64,000 bases of DNA from Flavobacterium oreochromis (GTDB lineage Bacteria; Bacteroidota; Bacteroidia; Flavobacteriales; Flavobacteriaceae), in NCBI RefSeq assembly GCF_019565455.1, contig NZ_CP067377.1:124001-188000 (forward strand), written 5' to 3'. Position numbers and translations under genes: made by a program. The notes below the pieces were generated by a model. That model searched no databases. It saw only the letters and a list, made by a program, of their open reading frames with translations, and was not told the origin of the DNA. Shown here piece after piece: positions 21,746 to 33,174 of this stretch (its first letter is position 1; each line of letters opens with the position of its first letter).

Positions 21746-23890
21746 TTAAGCGTTACCTTTTGCTTTCTTGATTACTGCCTCTGAAATATTAGATGGAGTT
21801 TCTTCATAGTGAGAAAATTCCATAGTTGAAGTAGCACGACCTGAAGATAAAGTTCTTAAAGTAGTTACATAACCAAACATTTCTGATAATGGAACATTAG
21901 CTTTAATAGTTTTAGCACCATTTCTATCCCCCATATCATTTACTTGACCACGACGACGGTTTAAGTCACCTACAATATCACCCATATTTTCTTCTGGAGT
22001 AATAACTTCAATTTTCATGATTGGCTCAAGAATAACAGCACCAGCTGCTTTAGCCACCTCTTTATAACCTAATTTAGCAGCTAATTCAAAAGATAATGCG
22101 TCTGAATCCACTGGGTGGTATGAACCATCTAATAAAGTAACCTTTAAGCTATCTACAGCATATCCCGCTAAAGGACCTTGCTTCATTGCTTCTCTGAAAC
22201 CTTTTTCTACAGCTGGAACATACTCTTTAGGAACATTACCACCTTTTACTTCATTAACAAATGTTAACCCCATAGCCCCTGGCTCTGCAGGCTCTAAACG
22301 GAAAACGATATCACCAAATTTACCACGCCCTCCTGATTGTTTTTTATAAACCTCACGGTGTTGAGCTGATTTAGTAAACGCTTCTTTATACTCTACTTGA
22401 GGTTCGCCTTGATCCACTTCAACCTTAAACTCACGTTTCATACGATCAACTAAGATATCTAAGTGAAGCTCACCCATACCAGAAATAATTGTTTGACCAG
22501 AAGCCTCATCAGTTCTAACTGTAAACGTTGGATCTTCTTCAGCCAATTTAGCTAAAGCCATACCCATTTTATCTACGTCAGCTTTTGTTTTAGGCTCAAT
22601 AGCAATACCAATTACCGGATCAGGGAATTTCATTGATTCAAGAATAATAGGATTCTTTTCATCACACATGGTATCACCTGTCTTGATATCTTTAAAACCT
22701 ACTGCCGCCCCAATATCACCAGCCTCAATATATTCGATTGGATTTTGTTTGTTAGCGTGCATTTGATAGATACGAGAAATACGCTCTTTATTACCCGAAC
22801 GAGTATTTAAAATATAAGAACCCGCATCTAAACGACCAGAATAAGCACGGAAGAAAGCTAAACGACCAACATAAGGATCAGTAGCAATTTTAAATGCTAA
22901 AGCTGCAAACGGCTCTTTTACATCTGGACGACGTACGATTTTTGTTTGATCCTCCTCTAATAAATCAGCATCATCAGGATGAATACCTTCAATACCTTCT
23001 TTATCTAAAGGAGATGGTAAATATTTACAAACAGCATCTAACATAAACTGAACTCCTTTGTTTTTGAATGAAGATCCACATAACATAGGAATAATAGCCA
23101 TATCAATAGTAGCTGCACGTAAAGCATTATTAATTTCCTCTTCAGTAATCGAGTTTTCATCTTCCATGTACTTATCTAATAAGTTTTCATCATAAGAAGC
23201 AATCTCTTCGATTAATTTAGAACGATATTCTTTTACTTCATCAACCATATCAGCAGGGATATCAATAATATCAAAAGTAGCTCCTTGTGTTTCATCATGC
23301 CATACAATAGCTTGATTTTTCACCAAGTCAACTACCCCTCTAAAATCCTGCTCTTCTCCAATAGGTAACGTAATTGCCACAGCATTAGAACGCAACATAT
23401 CTTTTACTTGCTGACAAACTGCTAAGAAATTAGACCCTTGACGGTCCATTTTATTAACGAATCCCATACGCGGAACTCTATACTGATCAGCTAATCTCCA
23501 GTTTGTTTCAGACTGCGGCTCAACACCATCTACCGCAGAGAATAAAAATACTAAACCGTCTAACACACGTAAAGAACGGTTCACCTCTACTGTAAAGTCA
23601 ACGTGACCTGGAGTATCAATAATATTAAAGTGATACGGTTTAGAATCTGCAATATTTCTACCTTGATCTGTTGGAAAATTCCAAGTACAAGTCGTAGCTG
23701 CAGAAGTAATTGTAATACCTCTTTCCTGTTCTTGCGCCATCCAGTCCATAGTAGCAGCACCATCGTGCACCTCACCAATTTTGTGAGACTTACCTGTATA
23801 GAACAAAATACGCTCTGTAGTGGTAGTTTTACCCGCATCAATGTGAGCAGCAATACCAATATTTCTAGTATATTTTAAATCTCTTGCCAT
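21746..23890 (-). CDS. fusA: elongation factor G
   Basis: A 714-residue translocation GTPase. G1 is [18 protein letters not shown] near residues 11-28, followed by the switch region [11 protein letters not shown], then [12 protein letters not shown] and NKMDR. Domains II-V follow, ending with the [15 protein letters not shown] segment. The start, [13 protein letters not shown], is 11 bases from rpsG. Frames on both strands inside it are shadows. Confidence 0.98.
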   Translation of the reverse strand: MARDLKYTRNIGIAAHIDAGKTTTTERILFYTGKSHKIGEVHDGAATMDWMAQEQERGITITSAATTCTWNFPTDQGRNIADSKPYHFNIIDTPGHVDFTVEVNRSLRVLDGLVFLFSAVDGVEPQSETNWRLADQYRVPRMGFVNKMDRQGSNFLAVCQQVKDMLRSNAVAITLPIGEEQDFRGVVDLVKNQAIVWHDETQGATFDIIDIPADMVDEVKEYRSKLIEEIASYDENLLDKYMEDENSITEEEINNALRAATIDMAIIPMLCGSSFKNKGVQFMLDAVCKYLPSPLDKEGIEGIHPDDADLLEEDQTKIVRRPDVKEPFAALAFKIATDPYVGRLAFFRAYSGRLDAGSYILNTRSGNKERISRIYQMHANKQNPIEYIEAGDIGAAVGFKDIKTGDTMCDEKNPIILESMKFPDPVIGIAIEPKTKADVDKMGMALAKLAEEDPTFTVRTDEASGQTIISGMGELHLDILVDRMKREFKVEVDQGEPQVEYKEAFTKSAQHREVYKKQSGGRGKFGDIVFRLEPAEPGAMGLTFVNEVKGGNVPKEYVPAVEKGFREAMKQGPLAGYAVDSLKVTLLDGSYHPVDSDALSFELAAKLGYKEVAKAAGAVILEPIMKIEVITPEENMGDIVGDLNRRRGQVNDMGDRNGAKTIKANVPLSEMFGYVTTLRTLSSGRATSTMEFSHYEETPSNISEAVIKKAKGNA

Positions 23891-23901
23891 TTCTTTACGA
23901 A

Positions 23902-24378
23902 TTAAAATCTAAAGTGAGAGAATGCCTTATTAGCTTCCGCCATTTTATGAGTATCCATTCTTTTCTTAACAGCAGTACCTTCTTCCTTAGCAGCAGCTAA
24001 GATTTCAGACGCTAAACGAGCTGCCATAGATTTCTCATTTCTTCTTCTAGCATAAAGAATTAACCATTTCATTGACATAGAAATTTTTCTATCTGGACGA
24101 ATTGGCATAGGGATTTGGAATGTAGCACCACCTACACGACGAGAACGAACTTCTACGTGAGGCATCACATTCGTTAAAGCATCTTTCCAAATTTCTAAAG
24201 CTGATTTTTCAGCATCTTGCTTTTTAGTTTCAACGATATCTAAAGCATCGTAGAATACTGCAAAAGCAGTCGATTTTTTACCATCCCACATTAAGTTATT
24301 AACAAAACGTGTTACTAATTGATCGTTAAACTTTGGATCTGGTAAAAGAGGTCTTTTTTTGGCCTGTCTTTTTCTCAT
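23902..24378 (-). CDS. rpsG: 30S ribosomal protein S7
   Basis: uS7, 158 residues, organises the 16S 3' major domain ([60 protein letters not shown]). An 80-base gap to rpsL holds three close copies of a GTTTAGA(A/T) octamer, without clear function. Confidence 0.98.
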   Translation of the reverse strand: MRKRQAKKRPLLPDPKFNDQLVTRFVNNLMWDGKKSTAFAVFYDALDIVETKKQDAEKSALEIWKDALTNVMPHVEVRSRRVGGATFQIPMPIRPDRKISMSMKWLILYARRRNEKSMAARLASEILAAAKEEGTAVKKRMDTHKMAEANKAFSHFRF

Positions 24379-24392
24379 TTCTTTTTTTTAAA

Positions 24393-24435
24393 AGTTTAGA
24401 TGTTTAGAAGTTTAGAAGTTTAAAACTTAAACTAG
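24393..24435. repeat. short tandem GTTTAGA repeats between rpsG and rpsL
   Basis: The intergenic DNA reads as successive AAGTTTAGATG, TTTAGAAG, TTTAGAAG, TTTAAAAC units followed by the partly complementary TTAAACTAG and CTAAAC. It is a minor low-complexity repeat that could slip or fold. No function can be assigned. Confidence 0.5.
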
Positions 24436-24458
24436 AACCCTAAACGGTTAAACATTAA

Positions 24459-24839
24459 TTACTTTTTGTCTTTAGGGCGTTTAGCACCATATTTAGATCT
24501 TCTTTGTAAACGACCGTTAACTCCGGCTGTATCCAAAGCACCACGTACGATGTGGTATCTAACTCCTGGCAAATCTTTTACCCTTCCACCTCTAACTAAT
24601 ACTATCGAGTGCTCTTGAAGATTATGTCCTTCACCTGGGATGTAAGCATTTACTTCATTACCATTAGTCAAACGCACACGCGCAACTTTACGCATTGCTG
24701 AGTTTGGCTTTTTAGGCGTAGTAGTATACACACGCGTACAAACCCCTCTTCTTTGAGGACAAGAATCTAAAGCAGCCGATTTACTCTTCTTAGTTAATTT
24801 GGCTCTTCCAGTTCTTACTAATTGTTGAATTGTTGGCAT
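24459..24839 (-). CDS. rpsL: 30S ribosomal protein S12
   Basis: uS12, 126 residues, in the decoding centre. It starts [20 protein letters not shown]. The loops [12 protein letters not shown] and [13 protein letters not shown] carry the wild-type lysines at the positions where streptomycin-resistance changes arise in other bacteria, so no resistance allele is seen. It is the first gene of the cluster, with a well-formed promoter upstream. Confidence 0.98.
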   Translation of the reverse strand: MPTIQQLVRTGRAKLTKKSKSAALDSCPQRRGVCTRVYTTTPKKPNSAMRKVARVRLTNGNEVNAYIPGEGHNLQEHSIVLVRGGRVKDLPGVRYHIVRGALDTAGVNGRLQRRSKYGAKRPKDKK

Positions 24840-24871
24840 AATTAATACTAAATTATTTACTTGTTTATAAA

Positions 24872-24923
24872 ATCCCGCAATTTACGGGGTTGCAAATGTA
24901 TAGATTAATTTCCAAAAAACAAA
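24872..24923 (-). promoter_or_regulatory. rpsL: promoter and 5' hairpin of the ribosomal supercluster
   Basis: On the minus strand TTTG (24923-24920), 19 bases, then TACATTTG (24900-24893) match the Bacteroidota sigma-A consensus TTTG-N17-19-TAnnTTTG exactly. Directly after it, CCCCGTAAATTGCGGG (about 24888-24873) folds into a short GC hairpin that would lie at the very 5' end of the transcript. This is the best promoter in the window. Confidence 0.72.
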
Positions 24924-25008
24924 CTCTAAATAATTAATTTTCAGCACAGTTATTTTCAACATAATTAAAGTTGTTTTTTTACGTTATTTTTACCCAAAAT
25001 AACAACTC

Positions 25009-26660
25009 TTGAAACATCTCCTCTACCTTTTCTTGTTTTTATTCTTACCTCAAAAAAATTGGGGACAAAATTTATTTTTAAAAATCGAAGGAAGCTCTAC
25101 CATTGAAAACCAAACTCTCGACTCAATCACCTCTCCCAACAAACACATTAAAAATAGCTATTTAAACAAAGAAATAACATCTATTTCAAAAAACCTTATT
25201 GAAAGAGGCTATATTGAACACAAAATACTTACAAATAAAAAAATTAACGACACTACACAATACATCAAATACGAACTAGGCTATCCCATAAAAAAAACCC
25301 ACATCCGCCTTGGTCCTTACAAAAAACTTCTTGAAACAAATGAAGACACTGTAAAAATAGATTTCAAAAAAACAAACGAAGCACTTCTAAATTTTACTAA
25401 AATCTTAGAAAAAAAGGATTCCCCTTAACTCAAATAAAACTTTCTAACATAAAAAAAAAAAAACAAAATTTATTATCAGAAATCACAATCATTGAAGACT
25501 CAAAAAGAACAATCAATCGAATTAATATAAATGGATATCAAAATTTTCCTAAAAATCACTTACAAAATATATTCAAAAACCACAATAAAAAAGTCTTCAA
25601 TGAAAATCAATTAAAAAAAATTAACAAAGATTTTAAAAAACTCCCTTTTTGCAAAACAACAAAAGATGCCGAAATCCTTTTTAAAAACGACTCAACATCC
25701 ATTTACATTTACCTAGAAAAACAAAAAAGAAGCACCTTTGATGGATATATTGGTTTTACAACTCAAAAAAACACCTTAAAATTAAATGGCTATTTAGACC
25801 TAAAACTATTAAACACACTAAATTGGGGAGAACATTTTAATGTATACTGGAAAAACAATGGACAAGAACAAACAACTTTCAACTTAAACATTGAAACACC
25901 TTATATCTTCAAAAGCCCACTAATACTAAAAGGAAATTTAAATATTTTCAAACAAGACACAACATTCCAAAAAACAAAATCCGAAATAGAACTAGGCTAT
26001 TTACTTAATTACAACACTCGTTTCTACATAGGTTACCAAGAAACAGAATCAAGTGACATACAAAATGCAAATTCAAAAATACTGACTGATTACAAAAATT
26101 TTTTCTACACACTAAGCTGCCAACACATAAATCACAATAACAACAAAACTCTTTTCCCTGAAAAAACCAATTTAACTTTCAAAATAGGAACAGGAAAAAG
26201 AAATAATTTCACTAATCATACAACACAATTTTTTACATCAATAGAGCTATCCCATGAATTTGAACTAAATAACCGAAACACTTTTTTTATTAAAAGCCAA
26301 AATTACTACCTAAATAGCAATCAATATTTAACGAATGAATTATTCCGATATGGGGGCATTAATTCTATAAGAGGATTTAACGACAATAGCCTTCAATGCA
26401 ATCTTTTAAGCTCTATTATTTCAGAATACAGATATAAAGTAAATAGCAATTTATACATACACAGTATTTTAGATTACGCATACACTGAAGACGAAACACA
26501 AAAAACAAAAAACAATTTAAAAAGTTTAGGAATAGGATTTTATTTAACAAATAAAAAAAACCTTATTCACATACAATATAGCAACGGAATAAGTAAAAAC
26601 CAAAACTTAAATATTAAAAATTCTATTTTCCACATAAGTTTATCACTTAATTTACAATAA
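25009..26660 (+). CDS. Omp85/BamA-like outer-membrane protein, one frameshift
   Basis: A TTG start at 25009 is preferred because an in-frame stop lies just upstream, and it yields a signal peptide, KHLLYLFLFLFLPQ..GQ. The raw frame stops after 139 residues. One missing A in the run 25409-25415 restores a single 550-residue frame. Residues 20-150 look like one or two POTRA domains. The rest is a beta-barrel rich in alternating polar and aromatic residues, with the Omp85 lid-lock motif in FRYGGINSIRGFND. The repaired second part contains no ATG, so simple gene callers miss it. It is probably a surface-protein or TamA-like translocation factor rather than the main BamA, being short. Confidence 0.8.
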
Positions 26661-26689
26661 CCTTAAAAAAAACAAAATAAAAAAATAAA

Positions 26690-26714
26690 CTTTAAAATTT
26701 ATTTTACATATTTG
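26690..26714 (+). promoter_or_regulatory. candidate promoter of the SusC/SusD pair
   Basis: CATATTTG at 26707-26714 matches the TAnnTTTG -7 consensus in seven of eight positions. A TTTA at 26691 stands at about the -33 spacing. It lies 25 bases before the SusC start. Confidence 0.42.
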
Positions 26715-26738
26715 CATAAACTAATCAATTATTATTTT

Positions 26739-29700
26739 ATGAGATCAAAATTCAAATGGATTTACACACTACTAGTAGTGTTGACGGTTCAGTTTTCTTT
26801 TGCACAAGAAAAAACCGTTACTGGAGTGGTAACAGATAATTCTGGACCATTACCTGGAGTAAATGTTTTAATCAAAGGTACACAACGAGGGACTTCAACT
26901 GGATTTGATGGAAAGTACACAATCAGAGCTAAGGAAGGAGATATTTTAACATTCTCTTTTATAGGAATGAAAGAAATCTCTAAAACAGTTGGCGCTTCTA
27001 GCATAATGAATACTGTTATGCAAAATGATTCTAAAGTATTAGGAGAAGTTGTTGTCACTGCCCAAGGAATATCTAGAGAGAAAAAATCCTTAGGTTATTC
27101 AACACAAAAACTTGATGCAGCAACAATTAATCAGGTTCCAACTAACAATTTTATCAATAATTTATCAGGAAAAGTTGCTGGTTTAGAAATTAGAAACAAC
27201 TCAAATTTTGGAGGTTCTAGTAATATTGTCTTAAGAGGAACAAAAAGTTTAACAGGTAACAATCAAGCTTTAATTATAATTGATGGCGTACCTATTAACA
27301 ATGCTAATTTAAATGATTCTGATACAGCAAGTGGAAGACAAGGCTTTGATTTTGGTAACTCTGCTTCTGATATAGACCCTAACAACATAGAATCTATAAA
27401 TGTACTAAAAGGAACTTCTGCAACTGCTTTATATGGGAGTGAAGCTGCTAACGGTGCTATTATTATTACAACAAAAAGGGAAAAAAAGAACTGCATTAGG
27501 AATTAGTATAAGCTCAACACTTTCCATTTCAAATGCGAACAAGCAAACACTTCCAACATATCAAAAAGAGTACGGAGGAGGTTATGCAGGAGAGCATAGC
27601 AACTACTCTGCCAACATTTTCGGCAATGCAAATGCTACCGTAGCTTCAACAGGAGATGATGCCTCTTACGGAAACGTTTTTAATCCAAACCAGTTAGTAT
27701 ACCAATGGAACTCATTTGTCGTAGGAAATCCTAATTATGGCAAAGCCACCCCTTGGGTTGCAGCTGTTAACGACCCTAATAGCTTCTTTAAAACTGCTTT
27801 TTCAACTGTAAACAACATTAATTTAAACGGTGGAGATGAAAAATCTACATACAATTTTTCATACACTAATAATAACGAAGCCGGAATCTTACCAAATAGT
27901 AGCCTAAATAAAAACTCTATCAATGGTAGTTTCTCAAGAGATTTTACCAACAAATTAAAATCAAACACTTTTATCACTTTCACGGATCAAAGTACAAAAG
28001 GAAGAAATGCTACGGGTTACGGTGATAACATCATGACTGGCTTTAGACAATGGTGGCCAATCAATGTGGACATAAAAGAATTAGAAAATGAATATTTCAG
28101 AACAAAACAAAATATCACTTGGAATCAAATAGACCCTACAAACGGAGATTTAAGACCAAATTTCTGGAATAACCCATACTGGGATCGATATGAAAACTAC
28201 GAAACAGATACCAGAACTCGTGTTTTAACAGGTAGTAGTTTAAGCTATGATATTAACAAAAACTTAAACATTTTAGGTAGAGCAACACTAGAATATTCAT
28301 ATGACAATCAAGAATTAAGAAAAGCTATAGGTAGTCACGCTGAGAATTTCGGTATTACAGGAGGAAATGCTTCTTCTGGCTACAGTATTTTTACACGAGA
28401 TTTCCTACAACAAACTTATGACCTAATTGCTACTTATAAATTCAACCTTACAAAAGATTTTGGAGCAAGAGCTCTAGCTGGCTATACTTTTAAAAAAGCA
28501 AATACAAGAAGTTTATTTGGCTCAACTACTGGAGGACTTGCTAAACCTTATCTATACTCATTACAAAACTCTAATGTATTTCTTGCACCAATACAATCAG
28601 AAATAAAATATGAAAAAAGTGGTGTTTACGCTCAGGGAACATTAGATTATAAAAAAATCCTTTATTTAGAAGGAACTATACGTCATGATGAAAGTACAGC
28701 ATTATTAGGTGCATCAGTAAATCAATACAATTACTTTTCTGTAGGTTCTAGTCTAATTTTATCAGAAATAATTAAAAAAGACTGGTTAAACTTAGCTAAA
28801 TTAAGAGTAAGTTATGCAGAAGTTGGTAATGACCCTGCTTATGGAAGATTAGGATCCAGAGCATTCAATGGCATTATAAACGGAAACCCTTTATTCGGAA
28901 ACGCTACAACCTATTATGATCAATCAAAACTAAGACCTGAAATTCAAAAATCATTAGAAGCAGGTATAGAATTAGGAATATATGACAGATTAAATTTAGA
29001 TTTATCTGTATATAAGACCAACATAACAGACCAAATCTTTAACGTCCCGCAAACAGCAGCGACAGGTTATACTGCAGCTCGTGTAAACGCAGGTGAGATG
29101 GAAAACAAAGGTATTGAGATTGCTTTATCAGGTTCTCCAATAAAAACAAAAAAATTATCATGGGAAATAGGTATTAACTGGTCTAAAAACGTAAACAAAG
29201 TCAAATCCCTTAATCAAGGAAGAGACAACCTTCTTTTAGCTAATTTCCAAGGAGGGGTATCTCTAAATGCAACTGTAGGAGAAGCATATGGCACATTAAG
29301 AGGTAGTGATTACGTATATGACACAAATGGAAATAAAATTGTTGGTGCAAATGGATTTTATTTAACAGAAAACAACAAGGTACTTGGAACGATTCAAGCT
29401 GATTGGATTGGAGGTTTAAGTAATAAAATCCGTTATAATGATTTTTCATTAAACTTCTTAATTGATGTAAAAAAGGGAGGTAGTGTTTATTCTTTAGACC
29501 AAGCTTATGGCCGAGAAACTGGAATATATCCAGAAACAACAGGATTAAATCACTTAGGTTTTCCTATTAGAGATGAAAACAATGGAGGTATCATTTTACC
29601 AGGTGTCTTAGCAAACGGACAACCAAACAATATTGTTGTTGACGCCTCTTCATCTGGAGGGACTGCCTTTAGTACAGACACAAATCCTAATAAAGCTTAT

Positions 29701-29952
29701 ATATATGACGCTTCCTATGTTAAACTTAGAGAAGTAGGCTTAACTTATAATTTACCTAGTAAATTTACTGAACGATTAGACTTATCAAACGTTAGCTTTA
29801 GCTTATTAGGAAACAACTTATGGATAATACACAAAAACACACCATATAGTGATCCTGAAGCAGGCTCATCAGCGGGAAATGTCCAAGGGTTTCAATCAGG
29901 TGTTATGCCTGCTATCAAGACATATTCATTTAACGTGAAAATCAACTTCTAA
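26739..29952 (+). CDS. SusC/RagA family TonB-linked outer-membrane receptor, frameshifted
   Basis: Imports large nutrients, usually oligosaccharides or peptides, with its SusD lipoprotein. A signal peptide (KFKWIYTLLVVLTVQFSFAQ) leads into a carboxypeptidase-like repeat domain (VTGVVTDNSGPLPGVNVLIK), then the TonB box region and plug (LGEVVVTAQGISREKKSLGY, GTSATALYGSEAANGAIIIT) and a barrel ending AIKTYSFNVKINF. ATG 26739 is chosen over the upstream TTG at 26712 because the signal peptide starts there. The break at 27473-27487 needs two bases, one in each A run flanking GGG, to read TTKKGKKRTALG. This gives 1071 residues, typical of the family. The substrate is unknown because no catabolic enzymes are adjacent. 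Confidence 0.93.
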
Positions 29953-29953
29953 A

Positions 29954-31429
29954 ATGAAAAGTACATTTATAAAATTAACAGCAATTTCATCGTTATTATT
30001 AACTAGTTGTATTACTGAGGATATAAACTTTAACGATGACTCCAAAAAAGCTTATGACGTTTCAGCTGAATCTTTATTAAGTAATTCCCAAAAAGGAATA
30101 TCAGATCAATTAAGTTCACCAAGTGTTAACGAAAATGTTTTTAGATATTTTTCTCAATACTGGGCGGCAACATTATATACAGCTGAATCAAGATATAACT
30201 TAATCAACCGAAACATACCTGGATTCCATTGGAACAACCTATATAGAGACGTTTTAGGAAACTTAAAATCTGCTGAAGAAATCATTCAAAAAGAGACCAA
30301 ACCAGATGATATATCAACAACAGAATGGAGTAAAATTCAAACTAACAAAAAAGCTATAATTGAAATTTTAAAGGTATATACTTATCAAAATTTAGTTGAT
30401 ACTTTTGGAAATATCCCTTATAGTGAGTCATTGAAAAACCAAGACAACATCCTGCCTAAATATGATGATGCAGCTACAATATATTCTGATTTAATTAGCA
30501 GATTAGACATTGCCATTAACAAACTAAATACTCAAAGTAGTAGTTTTAAAAATGGGGATTTGATATACCAAGGAAATGTAGAAAAATGGCTGAAATTTGG
30601 AAATTCATTAAAAGTAAAACTAGGAATAAACCTAAGTGATTCCAACCCTATTTTATCTAAACAAACAGTAGAATCTGCCATAAACAAAGGTGTAATTTCA
30701 TCTAATGCAGATAATGCCTTATTTTCATATTCTCCATCTGCTCCTACGTATAATCCTATATATGACAATTTGGTGGCTAGTAATAGAAATGATTTTGTCC
30801 CTTCCAAAACGATCGTAGATTATATGAATTCACTTAGTGACCCAAGAAGAAAAATATTCTTCACTCAATTAGGTAGTGAATACATAGGAGGAATTTATGG
30901 AGCTCAGAATGCTAATCCATACGCTACATCTTACTCACATATTGGAGATGCTATAAAAAAATCAGATGCTCCTGGGGTTCTCATTGACGCAGCAGAAATT
31001 AACTTCCTATTAGCAGAAGCTGCAGAAAGAGGTTATGCAGTTGGAAATAGTGCTGAATATTATTATAATGCAGGAATTACTGCTTCAATGACATATTGGA
31101 ATATCCCAAATAGTGAAATTAATAATTATCTAATTCAACCTACCATCAACTATTTAACGGCTAGTGGTAGTTGGAAAGAAAAGATAGGTATGCAAGCTTG
31201 GATAGCAATGTATAATAGAGGTTTTGAATCTTGGACTTTTTATAGAAGATTAGATTACCCAATATTAAAAGCTCCAACGAAAGCAGTTACAGCTGCAGAT
31301 AAAAAAGTTCCAGTCAGATATACTTATCCAACATCTGAATCAACAATAAATGGATCAAATTATACGCAAGCGGCTGAAGCCATTGGCGGTGATAAATTAT
31401 ACACCAAAATTTTCTGGGATAAAAATTAA
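29954..31429 (+). CDS. SusD/RagB family nutrient-binding lipoprotein
   Basis: A surface lipoprotein partner of the SusC channel, 491 residues. The N-terminal TAISSLLLTSCITED is a lipobox with Cys19. Tetratricopeptide-like helices follow, and the C-terminal EKIGMQAWIAMYNRGFESWT is the conserved SusD signature. The gene begins 2 bases after the SusC stop, so the two are translated as a unit, and a strong terminator follows. The SusD-like_2 type of sequence is often paired with transport of peptides or unknown substrates rather than classic glycan operons. Confidence 0.92.
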   Translation: MKSTFIKLTAISSLLLTSCITEDINFNDDSKKAYDVSAESLLSNSQKGISDQLSSPSVNENVFRYFSQYWAATLYTAESRYNLINRNIPGFHWNNLYRDVLGNLKSAEEIIQKETKPDDISTTEWSKIQTNKKAIIEILKVYTYQNLVDTFGNIPYSESLKNQDNILPKYDDAATIYSDLISRLDIAINKLNTQSSSFKNGDLIYQGNVEKWLKFGNSLKVKLGINLSDSNPILSKQTVESAINKGVISSNADNALFSYSPSAPTYNPIYDNLVASNRNDFVPSKTIVDYMNSLSDPRRKIFFTQLGSEYIGGIYGAQNANPYATSYSHIGDAIKKSDAPGVLIDAAEINFLLAEAAERGYAVGNSAEYYYNAGITASMTYWNIPNSEINNYLIQPTINYLTASGSWKEKIGMQAWIAMYNRGFESWTFYRRLDYPILKAPTKAVTAADKKVPVRYTYPTSESTINGSNYTQAAEAIGGDKLYTKIFWDKN

Positions 31430-31440
31430 TTTTTTGCAAC

Positions 31441-31477
31441 AAAAACCACCAAATTTTAAACTTGGTGGTTTTTTTTT
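31441..31477 (+). terminator. terminator after SusD
   Basis: AAAAACCACCA and TGGTGGTTTTT form a perfect GC-containing stem around AATTTTAAACT and are followed by nine T. This is a textbook intrinsic terminator. Confidence 0.92.
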
Positions 31478-31488
31478 ATCTTTACCTC

Positions 31489-32224
31489 ATGGAAAAAGAC
31501 AACCAAATTTTCGGAATTAGAGCCATTTTAGAGGCTATTCAAGCAAAAAAGAAATTGATAAAGTTTTTATACAAAAAGAAACACAAGGAGAATTAATGCA
31601 GGAATTACTCAAAGCTCTTAAAAAAAACAACATCAATTTTAGTTATGTACCAGTTGAAAAACTAAATCGTTTAACATCTAATAATCACCAAGGAGCAGTT
31701 GCTACTATTGCACCTATTTCTTTTGTCAGCTTAGAAAATTTAATTGAATCTATACTCATAAAGAAAAAAAATCCTCTCTTACTCATTCTTGACCAATTAA
31801 GTGATGCCCGTAATTTTGGAGCTATAATTCGTACTGCAGAATGTACTGGTGTAGATGGAATTATTATTCAAAAACAAGGATCTGCTCCTGTTAATGGAGA
31901 TACTGTTAAAACATCTGCAGGTGCTATATTTAATATACCTATCTGCAAAGTGGATCATATAAAAGATGCTGTTTTTTTTTCTTCAAGGATCAGGGATTAA
32001 AACAATAGCCGCAACCGAAAAAAACAGATCATAATATTTATGACATTGATCTAAATCAGCCATTAGCAATCATCATGGGAAGTGAAGATAGAGGAGTGAA
32101 TCCTTCTATCTTGAAAATTGTAGATGAAAAAGCCAAATTACCGATGTATGGAACAATCTCTTCTCTAAACGTTTCTGTTGCTTGTGGTGCCTTCTTATAC
32201 GAAACAGTTAGACAGAGACAATAA
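31489..32224 (+). CDS. rlmB: SpoU-family 23S rRNA 2'-O-methyltransferase (RlmB-type), three frameshifts
   Basis: Methylates a ribose of 23S rRNA (G2251 in E. coli for RlmB). The N-terminal substrate-binding domain (NQIFGIRAILEAIQAKK, then a VPVEKLNRLTSNNHQG segment) precedes the knotted SPOUT domain. Its three motifs are LDQLSDARNFGAIIRTAE, IIMGSEDRGVNP and SLNVSVACGAFLYETVRQRQ. The frame breaks at A run 31544-31549 (one base missing), T run 31972-31980 (one extra) and A run 32018-32024 (one extra). Corrected, it is 244 residues, the normal size. A conserved N-terminal FGIRAILEAI start supports ATG 31489. Confidence 0.88.
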
Positions 32225-32258
32225 TTAAGAGCTATTAATTTTATTAGTATTAATAAAA

Positions 32259-33013
32259 CTATTTAATCTTCCTTTTTTTATAATTATAAATCACTGGTAA
32301 ATTAGAAACAAAATAATTCCATTTTTCAAGTTCCAATTCTCTCATTTTGGAACTTGAAATAAAATTACCCTTTCCATCAAAATGTTTCATAAAAGGATCT
32401 TTTGAAGAATCATAATCTGGTTTTTGCCAATCATAAATCATTGGCTTCTGGTACAACGGTGAACTATACAACCAACTAAATAGTAATCCTACCAAAAAAC
32501 CAGACAAATGAGACTCCCATGAAATATGCGTCTCTGCATTTGGAAATATATACCAAATCATTCCTCCATACAACAATATTACAGTAAAAGATAAAGCTAC
32601 TAAACGGTAATAACGTGTTTGAATGCCTTTAAAAAAAATAAAAGAAGCTAATACATATACCAAACCACTAGCCCCTATATGATAACTCTCTCGACCTATT
32701 AACCACGTTCCGATACCGGACAATAAAATCCCATAAAATAACACCTGAAAAGAATTGTCTCTATAAAAAAAACGTAAACTAGCTAACAAAAACAATAATG
32801 CTAGTGAATTATTAAACAAATGCCCCAAATCTCCATGTAAAAAGGACTAAACAAAATACCTTTTAGCCCTGAAAAAGTTCTTGGATAAATACCATAATTG
32901 GAAAAACTAATCTTAAATTGTTGTTCAATCCAAAAAACAATCCAAAGAAACAACACTAAATATAAAGGCAACAATACTACAGATGGGGTAAACTTAAACT
33001 CATGTTCTTTCAT
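32259..33013 (-). CDS. rhomboid family intramembrane serine protease, one frameshift
   Basis: A polytopic membrane protease that cleaves within transmembrane helices. The catalytic serine is in the GASGLVY motif (helix 4) and the histidine in ESHLSGFLVGLL (helix 6), with the HGDLGHLFNN loop between helices. The break at the A/T run near 32838-32843 separates the first 60 residues. One added base restores SPFLHGDLGHLFNNS and a total of 251 residues. The C-terminal 60 residues are a polar tail with PDYDSSKDPFMKHF. It is convergent with rlmB. Confidence 0.88.
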
Positions 33014-33174
33014 ATCTCTAAATTATATTATTATAAATCACACCTAATTTTTCTATTTAAATATCAATTAAAAATAAACTAATATCAATATTAATTTAAG
33101 ACAAAATCCTGATCAAAAAAAGATCCAAAATTGTTTTAATGATTTTTTGTCAGAAATATTTAATTTTACTCCCT

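Noticed and set aside
23587..23878. Frames inside fusA on both strands
   Set aside because: They are shadows of the EF-G coding sequence, which is intact over 714 residues.
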